A stretch of DNA of 19,074 nucleotides, from the NCBI GenBank assembly GCA_016188575.1, contig JACPHN010000071.1, positions 1-19,074 of the forward strand, given 5' to 3'. The position numbers and the translations under genes are program-made. Shown here one piece after another: positions 13,599 to 19,074 of this stretch. Source of the DNA: Candidatus Schekmanbacteria bacterium (GTDB lineage Bacteria; CSSED10-310; JACPHN01). The first letter of the stretch is position 1. Every line of letters starts with the position of its first letter. A model generated the notes under the pieces. The model worked only from the letters and a program-made list of their open reading frames with translations. It was not told the origin of the DNA and did no database searches.

Positions 13599-16253
13599 AT
13601 GCCAAAGCTAACGATAGTAACCGGGACAGAATTCAGCACCAAGTTCGCGATTCAGCAGGCGGTAGTCCGCCTTGGTCGTGGTGACGATAACGAGATCGTG
13701 CTCGACGATGTGTCGGTCTCCAGGCGCCACGCCAGAATTGTGCGCCGGTCTGAGGCGTGCGTCGTGGAAGATCTGCACAGCAGCGGGGGCACCTTCTTGA
13801 ATGGCCGGCGCGTCCAGCGCGAGGTCCTGTCTGATGGCGATGAAATCGGGATTGGGCGCTTCTCCCTCATCTTTCAAGAGGACTATGAGGGCGCCGTTCC
13901 CCTCGGAAAGACCATAGTCGGCGATGAGGACCTCGAGACGGGAAGTGAAACGGCGGTCGTCACCAAGGGGGCACGCGAGCCGCAACCCGGCGCCGTGCCG
14001 CCGGTGCCGGTAGCGAGTAACGCAAGTAGCCACACGGTTCCCGATCTCGTGGACTTTCAGGCCATGGTGCTCGACGAAGAAGACCACGCCCGGGTGGCCT
14101 CGGCACGCCGTCAAAAGGACTCCGCTGCAATGCGCGACCGCCAGTCCCCCGAGCCTCTCTATCGCACCGACGAGATGAGAGCGCTTCAGGAAACCGATCC
14201 TCTCGGCAATCGCCTCCTGGAAAACCTGGCGCAGAGCAGTGAGCCGCCGGCGCAGGCTGCTGCCGGGGGTGGCGCGGCGCGTCTGGTCATTCTCCACAAG
14301 GGAAACGTCATCCGGGAGGAGAACCTGCAAGGATTCGACCTGTCCATCGGGCGCGACCAGAGCAACGATATTGTGCTCGAAAGCATCGAGGTCTCGCGAT
14401 TTCACGCCAAGATCGTTTGCTCCGGCGGTCACTATTCCATCGAGGACCTGGGCTCATCCAATGGCACCTATCTGGGCGAGGAACGCATCCGCGAGCATAC
14501 TCTCAAGCACGGCACAGAGGTCCGTATCGGGCCCTTTGCGCTGATGTTCCGGGCTCCGCTGGACTTCGCGTCGACGGATTCCGACCACTTCGGCCGCACG
14601 ATGATGATGGAGCGCGGGCTCGATTTTACAGATCCGCTGCGGGAAAGGTCCGAAACCCTGGAGCAGATCGAATTTTCCGTGCAGACGACCGATCCCCTGC
14701 GCGCCTGTGAGGAACCTGAGAATCCCGACCCGACGATTGTCGACGCGGCGCCGGAGACGGTGGGAATCGATCCCGCGGAGCTCGCTCGCCGTGCCGGCGC
14801 TGCCGACCGTCGCGACAGCCCTGCGGCTGCGCGACCGGGGGCGACGCAGGCCCCATCGGCGCCGGCGGCGAGGGCGGCTTCCGGCCCGCTCATGCTGCTC
14901 GTGCTGGACGGCGCCCACGAAGGAGATCTCTTTCCGCTGACCGGGGCGCGCACGACCGTTGGCCGCGACGATACCGCGGACATCACGATTCATGATGACT
15001 CGGTCTCTCGGACGCACGCCGTGATCACGCGCGGGCCGTTGCGCTTCGAGGTGCAGGACCTGGGCAGCACCAACGGCACATTCCTGAACGGCGGGGCCAT
15101 TGACCGGGCCCCAATCAACGCGGGCGACCGCCTGACCTTTGGTAACGTGTCTGTCCTCGTTTCGCCTTCTGATGACGCAGATCAGGCGAGCAGCGCGGAT
15201 ATCATCCCGCTGCGGCGCCGCAGGTTGCGAATCCCCATGTCCCTGGTCGGCATCGTCGCCGCGCTTCTGGCCGTTCTATCAATCGGGACCATTGCTTTCG
15301 TTGCCTACAGAGAAAAAGATCGTCACGAAGGGGCGGATCGCGGCACGCCGAGCGGTCGCGCGAGTGACGCGAGTAACGCGAGTGACGCGAGTGAGATGAG
15401 TGAGATGAACGAGGAAGCTGGGGCCCGAAAACCCACCGATCTCGATCCAGTGCTGGTTCCGGATGTGCCCACCCCGCACGCCAGCGCGGATGAGGACGCG
15501 GATCGAGAGCCGCCGCGATCGACCGGAGCTCGACCGGAGGCCCCTCGGACCCACCGCTCCTTGCCGCGAAAGCCGCCCAGCGCCCCACCCGAGCAGCGCG
15601 GCGAGCCTGATGCCGATCCGGTGCCGAGCGGCGACGGCGATGCTGACGGCGTGCAGCAGCGGGCCGCCGCGCTGATGGCGCAGGCGTTTCAGGCCTACGC
15701 GGAGTCGGGGCCCGAGCCCGCGCTACGCTTCGTCGATTCGGCGCTACGTCTACCTATCCCGCCGGGAAGTGCCGAGCGCACCCGGCTCGAAGAAATCGCG
15801 GGACGCCTACGGGAAATCAACAACCTCGTCGAGCGCGGCGAAAAGGCTTCGGCCAACGGAGATCTGGATGCAACCGCGGCGGCCTGGTATTCCGCCATGG
15901 ACCACGAGCTTCACGGGATTCCAGCGGGCCGGGAGTACTTGAGCAGGCGCATTGGCCCAAAGCTCGCCCAGGTTGAGTACCAGCGCGGTCTCCGCAGCGT
16001 TGAGGACGGCAAGCCCGCGCTCGGATATGACCGCTTCAAGGACGCGGTGCGGCTCGCCGGCCAGCACGCCGAGGCACAGCGGCAGATCAAGGAAATTGAT
16101 GCCAGGGCCAAAGAGCTTTTTCAGCAGGCGCTCATGCGCGCGGACACCGACCCGGATCAGGCCAAGGAGGTCTTCCAGGAGGTCATGAGACTCGTTCCGC
16201 CCGACCATGAGTACCACCGGAGATCACGCGAAAAACTGAGGAACCTGCAGTGA
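13599..16253 (+). CDS. Membrane-anchored triple-FHA protein with TPR-like C-terminus
   Basis: The product is 884 aa from ATG 13599; TTG 13551 only adds an arginine/serine-rich tail. Three FHA domains, which bind phosphothreonine peptides, are clear: residues 1-95 (LGRGDDNEIV, SVSRRHA), 228-320 (IGRDQSNDIV, EVSRFHA, SSNGTY) and 430-522 (VGRDDTADI, SVSRTHA, STNGTFLNG). In the first, the usual Asn-Gly turn is Gly-Gly (HSSGGTFLNG). A single transmembrane helix (545-570) follows, then an Asp/Ser/Glu-rich linker with six 9-nt tandem repeats and proline-rich sequence. An alpha-helical C-terminal region (about 686-884) has TPR-like helices such as AFQAYAESGPEPALRFVDSALRL. Probable topology is FHA domains inside and helical part outside. 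Its stop overlaps the start of cpaF, so the two proteins probably act together. Confidence 0.9.
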   Translation: MPKLTIVTGTEFSTKFAIQQAVVRLGRGDDNEIVLDDVSVSRRHARIVRRSEACVVEDLHSSGGTFLNGRRVQREVLSDGDEIGIGRFSLIFQEDYEGAVPLGKTIVGDEDLETGSETAVVTKGAREPQPGAVPPVPVASNASSHTVPDLVDFQAMVLDEEDHARVASARRQKDSAAMRDRQSPEPLYRTDEMRALQETDPLGNRLLENLAQSSEPPAQAAAGGGAARLVILHKGNVIREENLQGFDLSIGRDQSNDIVLESIEVSRFHAKIVCSGGHYSIEDLGSSNGTYLGEERIREHTLKHGTEVRIGPFALMFRAPLDFASTDSDHFGRTMMMERGLDFTDPLRERSETLEQIEFSVQTTDPLRACEEPENPDPTIVDAAPETVGIDPAELARRAGAADRRDSPAAARPGATQAPSAPAARAASGPLMLLVLDGAHEGDLFPLTGARTTVGRDDTADITIHDDSVSRTHAVITRGPLRFEVQDLGSTNGTFLNGGAIDRAPINAGDRLTFGNVSVLVSPSDDADQASSADIIPLRRRRLRIPMSLVGIVAALLAVLSIGTIAFVAYREKDRHEGADRGTPSGRASDASNASDASEMSEMNEEAGARKPTDLDPVLVPDVPTPHASADEDADREPPRSTGARPEAPRTHRSLPRKPPSAPPEQRGEPDADPVPSGDGDADGVQQRAAALMAQAFQAYAESGPEPALRFVDSALRLPIPPGSAERTRLEEIAGRLREINNLVERGEKASANGDLDATAAAWYSAMDHELHGIPAGREYLSRRIGPKLAQVEYQRGLRSVEDGKPALGYDRFKDAVRLAGQHAEAQRQIKEIDARAKELFQQALMRADTDPDQAKEVFQEVMRLVPPDHEYHRRSREKLRNLQ
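15360..15413 (+). repeat. Six tandem 9-bp units inside the FHA gene
   Basis: Units GCGAGTGAC, GCGAGTAAC, GCGAGTGAC, GCGAGTGAG, ATGAGTGAG and ATGAACGAG run in frame. They encode ASD-ASN-ASD-ASE-MSE-MNE in the linker just after the membrane helix. The period is a multiple of three, so copy-number slippage would keep the frame. Confidence 0.85.
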
Positions 16254-17374
16254 AGCCCGACAAGCTCCATATCACGCGCAAGATCGAGCGCGACGAAGAC
16301 GAACTGGATTACGGTCCGATCTCGCCCCTGCTCGCGGATCCCGCGGTTTCCGAAGTCATGGTCAATAGCTGGGATCGCGTTTTTGTTGAACGCTCGGGGA
16401 CTCTGGAGGAGGCGAGCGTCCAGTTCCACGACGAGGCCGCCGTAATGGACCTCGCCAACCGCATTGCGCGGGCCGCCCGCAGGCACATTGCGCCGGAGTG
16501 CCCGATGCTGGATGCCCGCCTCAGAGACGGCTCTCGCGTCAATATCATCCTGCCCCCGCTGGCCGTCAAGGGGGCAAGCATCACCATTCGCAGATTCGCG
16601 AACGTCCCGTTCACAATCAAGGACCTGATCGAGCATGGGGCACTGACGCCGGCGGCCGCGCAGTTTCTCGAGATCTGCGTGAAAAACCGCAAGAACATCG
16701 TAATTAGCGGCGGTGCCAGTACCGGTAAGACGACGCTTCTCAATGTCCTTTCGTCGCTGATTCCCCCCTCCAGCCGGATCATCACGGTCGAGGATGCCGC
16801 GGAGCTGCGTCTGTGGCAGAAGAATGTCGTTTACCTCGAGGCTCGACCCGGTGACCCCCAGCGAGGTGAGCACGAAGTGACGATCCGCCAGCTCGTAAAA
16901 AATGCTCTCCGCATGCGCCCGGATAGAATCGTGGTGGGCGAATGTCGAGGCGGCGAGGTCCTGGACATGCTCATCGCCATGAATACGGGGCTCGAAGGTT
17001 CGATGACTACCGCCCATGGCAACTCGCCACGAGACATCATGAACAAGCTGGAAACCATGGCGCTCATGAGCGGCATGGACATCCCGGAGCGCGCTCTGCG
17101 TGAACAGGTGGCGTCGGCGATCGACATCGTCGTGCACCTCCAGCGCTTTCCGGAGGGGCGACGTAAGGTTACCCACATCGTCGAGGTCACCGGGTGCGAG
17201 GGCAACCGCGTCCTGATGATGGATATCTTTCTCTATCGCAGCCGCGGACGCGATGCCAATGGCAAGATCGTCGGCGACCTGATGCCGACGGAAATGGTGC
17301 CGAGCTTTGTCGGCGAGCTCATCCGGGCCGGCCAGCAAGTTCCCGTGGAGATCTTTCACGGAGCGCGCGCCTGA
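16250..17374 (+). CDS. cpaF: CpaF/TadA-family secretion ATPase, short form
   Basis: The product is 374 aa. It belongs to the type II/IV secretion ATPase superfamily, hexameric motors for Tad/Flp pili and related systems. The N-terminal domain starts at DYGPISPLLADPAVSEVMVN and includes DARLRDGSRVNIILPPL. The motor has Walker A GGASTGKTT (154-162, Lys160), Walker B with RIVVGECRGGE (Glu231), and the His-box region MTTAHGNSP. Typical CpaF proteins exceed 430 aa; here the N-terminal helical extension is almost absent. Walker A reads A-S-T-G where T-G-S-G is common. GTG 16250 overlaps the preceding TGA, so it is translationally coupled to the FHA protein. No other Tad genes (tadB, tadC, flp, cpaE) are present in the window. 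Confidence 0.93.
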   Translation: MKPDKLHITRKIERDEDELDYGPISPLLADPAVSEVMVNSWDRVFVERSGTLEEASVQFHDEAAVMDLANRIARAARRHIAPECPMLDARLRDGSRVNIILPPLAVKGASITIRRFANVPFTIKDLIEHGALTPAAAQFLEICVKNRKNIVISGGASTGKTTLLNVLSSLIPPSSRIITVEDAAELRLWQKNVVYLEARPGDPQRGEHEVTIRQLVKNALRMRPDRIVVGECRGGEVLDMLIAMNTGLEGSMTTAHGNSPRDIMNKLETMALMSGMDIPERALREQVASAIDIVVHLQRFPEGRRKVTHIVEVTGCEGNRVLMMDIFLYRSRGRDANGKIVGDLMPTEMVPSFVGELIRAGQQVPVEIFHGARA

Positions 17375-17396
17375 CGCGCATCCGACTCGCGCCTGT

Positions 17397-18104
17397 CTAC
17401 CAATAAAAGCGGTCTTTGAGCATCTCTGCGGCTGCTATTGGGTAGGTGGTGAGATATCGACGGCGGATGTGCGGTTCGCAAACAAAGCGATACAGGAAAC
17501 GGAGTTGCAAGCGGTCGATCCACTTGGGGTAGTAGTAGAAACTGCCCTTGGCCATTTGACACAGGTAGCCGCCGCAAGAGAAGCCAAGGCCGCGCCACCC
17601 CAGATCGCGCACTTTCAACAGGAAGCGCTCTTGTAGTGGAGTCCCCATCCCGACGACCAGCACTTCCGGCTGCTTGCGCACGATCTCCTGCATTACGGTC
17701 AGCTCGTCCACAGGCGCACGAAAAAAGCCGTGCGATGCAAGTACGATCGCGAGCCTCGGAAACTGGTCCTGCAGGACGCGGAGTGCGGCTCGAAGCTCGC
17801 CATCGGTTCCGCCGACGAAGGCAATGCTGCGGCCCAGGTCCGCGCATTGGGTGAAAATGGCCGGGGCGAGCGAGGTCGAGTCGAAACTAACGCGGTGGAT
17901 TCGCCGCAAGCAGATCGCCGACAGGAGCAAGCTCGCCCCGAGCCCATCCACGAAAACGCCGTCCAGGGAGCGAATGATCTCGGGTTCGTTCCGCAAGACG
18001 CTGTACGAATGCGGGTTCAGAAAACTGTACAGCCCGGCGGTGGGAACGGGAACGGAAGACGCGACCAGGCGTCGGGCCAGCATCTGGAAAAACTCACTGC
18101 TCAC
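17397..18104 (-). CDS. WecG/TagA/CpsF family glycosyltransferase (GT26)
   Basis: The product is 235 aa, close to the usual 240-250. Family motifs: LNPHSYSVLRNEPE near the N-terminus, VFVDGLGASLL, the nucleotide-binding-like IAFVGGTDGEL, VLVVGMGTPLQERFL, and a C-terminal FSCGGYLCQMAKGSF with a basic, aromatic tail (RFLYRFVCEPHIRRRYL). The family transfers ManNAc-type or related sugars to lipid-linked acceptors for enterobacterial common antigen, teichoic acid linkers or capsules, at the inner face of the membrane. GTG 18104 is used, with GGAG about 11 nt upstream; ATG 18083 is an alternative. It follows a HAMP protein gene on the same strand, 83 bp away, and converges with cpaF. The glycan it serves cannot be told from the window. 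Confidence 0.92.
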   Translation of the reverse strand: MSSEFFQMLARRLVASSVPVPTAGLYSFLNPHSYSVLRNEPEIIRSLDGVFVDGLGASLLLSAICLRRIHRVSFDSTSLAPAIFTQCADLGRSIAFVGGTDGELRAALRVLQDQFPRLAIVLASHGFFRAPVDELTVMQEIVRKQPEVLVVGMGTPLQERFLLKVRDLGWRGLGFSCGGYLCQMAKGSFYYYPKWIDRLQLRFLYRFVCEPHIRRRYLTTYPIAAAEMLKDRFYW

Positions 18105-18150
18105 GCGGTGAGAGCTCCACGTTGTGCACTATTTGCGCCAGGCGCTGCAT
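18094..18150 (-). CDS. Possible 18-aa leader ORF before the glycosyltransferase
   Basis: ATG 18150 directly follows GGGGAGGAG and opens a short frame (MQRLAQIVHNVELSPREQ) whose stop overlaps the glycosyltransferase start by 11 bp. The Shine-Dalgarno-like run is the strongest in this gap, though only about two bases separate its core from the ATG. It may serve translational coupling. It could also be chance. Confidence 0.2.
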   Translation of the reverse strand: MQRLAQIVHNVELSPREQ

Positions 18151-18187
18151 CTCCTCCCCACCCAGGCGTGGACGTGAGGACGTGGCG

Positions 18188-18778
18188 CTAGGCTTCTAGC
18201 GGCAGCAGCGTCAGCTCGGATAGCACGTCCGCCTGCTTGGCGACTGCCTGCACGGCTCTTTCCAGCGCTTCGGCCGCCGCCGCAGGTTGCCCCTCCGATT
18301 GACTCTTGAGCTGCTCGAGCGCGCTCTGAAGCTCGGCCCGAGCGGCCTGCAGGTCGGACAAGCGACTGCGTTGTTGGGCGATGGCGATGTTCCATCGGTC
18401 CGCGATGTCGTGTAGAACGTCGTCTTCCCGCAAGATCAGGTCCCGGCTGAAATCGCCGGCTGCCAGGTTGTCGATGGCCCGGCCGAGTGCGAAAATCGGT
18501 CCTGAGATGGCACGTGCGCGCATGGCGCCGTGCAGGCCAATAAGGGAGATGGTAAGAGCCAGCAGGACCCACATCAGCGGATCCAGCAGAAAGGTCGATC
18601 CCGCCTCCTTCAGGCACGTGCTATACGGGTCTGAGCTCGCGAGCCCGCCCAGAACCGGGACGAAAAAGGAAAGGACCAATGCCCCGGTAAAGAGCGCGAG
18701 GTAGCCGGCGACCATACGGCCGATGAAGGACTGTGACTGGCGGTGGACAATACTCTTTTTTCGTCGATATGACTTCAT
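18188..18778 (-). CDS. HAMP-domain membrane protein without an output domain
   Basis: The product is 196 aa from ATG 18778, which has GGAGG seven bases upstream; the longer in-frame start at 18796 lacks this. After a basic N-terminus (KSYRRKKS) come TM1 (about 22-46) and a short external loop of about 20 residues. TM2 (about 68-86) and a HAMP linker (about 88-140; PIFALGRAIDNLAAGDFS, then DDVLHDIADRWN) follow, and then a coiled coil (about 140-190, LQAARAELQSALEQLKSQ). Chemoreceptors and sensor kinases have this front end, but here there is no methyl-accepting, kinase or cyclase domain. The protein ends naturally in LLPLEA rather than by a frameshift. It is probably co-transcribed with the glycosyltransferase. 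The function is unknown; signal relay to a partner is inference. Confidence 0.85.
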   Translation of the reverse strand: MKSYRRKKSIVHRQSQSFIGRMVAGYLALFTGALVLSFFVPVLGGLASSDPYSTCLKEAGSTFLLDPLMWVLLALTISLIGLHGAMRARAISGPIFALGRAIDNLAAGDFSRDLILREDDVLHDIADRWNIAIAQQRSRLSDLQAARAELQSALEQLKSQSEGQPAAAAEALERAVQAVAKQADVLSELTLLPLEA

Positions 18779-19074
18779 CGTGCGTCCTCCGAGCATCCCA
18801 ACGACGTGTGCCGCTCCAGCCCTGACTATAGACCAGCCGAGGAATTCTCAGGCACTATACCACTCTTGGTCGGTCCGCGCATGCCGGGGAGGAGACCTGA
18901 ATCCACCGGCCCAGGGGAGATTTCCTCTCGGTTGCGTCCAGTCGGTGCCAAACGCATTCCTGGGACACTCCTGTAAGGGGTCGCCAGACGTTATGGTGGA
19001 GGGTCTCTGCCGCTTTTCATGTCATTTTCGCATCTTTTTTGCGTCGCGGTGTGCCGGATGGGGCGCGCCGCGCA
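18779..19074. other. No gene seen
   Basis: The upstream region of the HAMP protein gene contains two TATAGT-like hexamers on the minus strand (near 18826 and 18854), but no convincing -35 accompanies either. The last 120 bases are T- and GC-patchy with no open frame that looks coded. No RNA gene is recognisable. Confidence 0.5.

Noticed and set aside
16157-17359. 400-aa open frame on the minus strand opposite cpaF
   Set aside because: It is the antisense shadow of a gene with unmistakable ATPase motifs; its residues show no domain and simply mirror cpaF codon bias.
17360-17385. GCGCG-CCTGA-CGCGC hairpin as a terminator after cpaF
   Set aside because: The stem is five base pairs with no T-tract after it on either strand.

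Overview
This window is GC-rich bacterial chromosome carrying about eleven well-supported protein genes. There is no rRNA, tRNA, CRISPR array, phage gene or intact insertion sequence that I can see. The gene mix is glmS, a glycogen synthase, a BshC-type bacillithiol enzyme, GAF-domain histidine kinases, a triple-FHA protein paired with a CpaF-type ATPase, and a WecG/TagA/CpsF glycosyltransferase. This suits a free-living, didermic, deltaproteobacteria-like or Acidobacteriota/Binatota-like lineage. That placement is inference from gene content and codon bias; no marker gene in the window settles it.

Layout. (1) Positions 1-1112 hold no confident intact gene. They contain an inverted pair of diverged 54-bp repeats (15-68 and 621-674), a coding-like minus-strand stretch that needs one frameshift (182-569), and a short minus-strand ORF with strong codon bias (785-1045). 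(2) 1221-2624 is a soluble GAF histidine kinase behind a TTGACA promoter. (3) 2871-7068 is a tight plus-strand operon: glmS, a GlmU-C-terminus-like left-handed beta-helix acyltransferase, and glgA. It links amino-sugar and glycogen synthesis. (4) 7102-9375 (minus) is a GAF-GAF-kinase-receiver hybrid sensor, convergent with glgA. (5) A 423-bp divergent intergenic region carries two opposed TTGACA promoters and a GC hairpin. It leads into a secreted Zn-phospholipase-C-like protein (9799-11073) and a four-helix membrane protein (11076-11624). (6) 11768-13495 is bshC. (7) 13599-17374 is a two-gene unit: a membrane-anchored triple-FHA/TPR-like protein whose stop overlaps the start of a short CpaF-family secretion ATPase. 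(8) On the minus strand, 18188-18778 is a HAMP-only membrane protein and 17397-18104 a WecG-family glycosyltransferase. The last 296 bp show no gene.

How it may work together (inference). Much of the window is signal transduction and cell envelope: two histidine kinases without partner regulators, an FHA protein that should read Thr phosphorylation, a HAMP transducer with no output domain, and enzymes for UDP-GlcNAc precursors and a surface glycan. The FHA/CpaF pair is the most system-like feature. It looks like a phospho-regulated secretion or pilus motor whose remaining parts are not encoded here.
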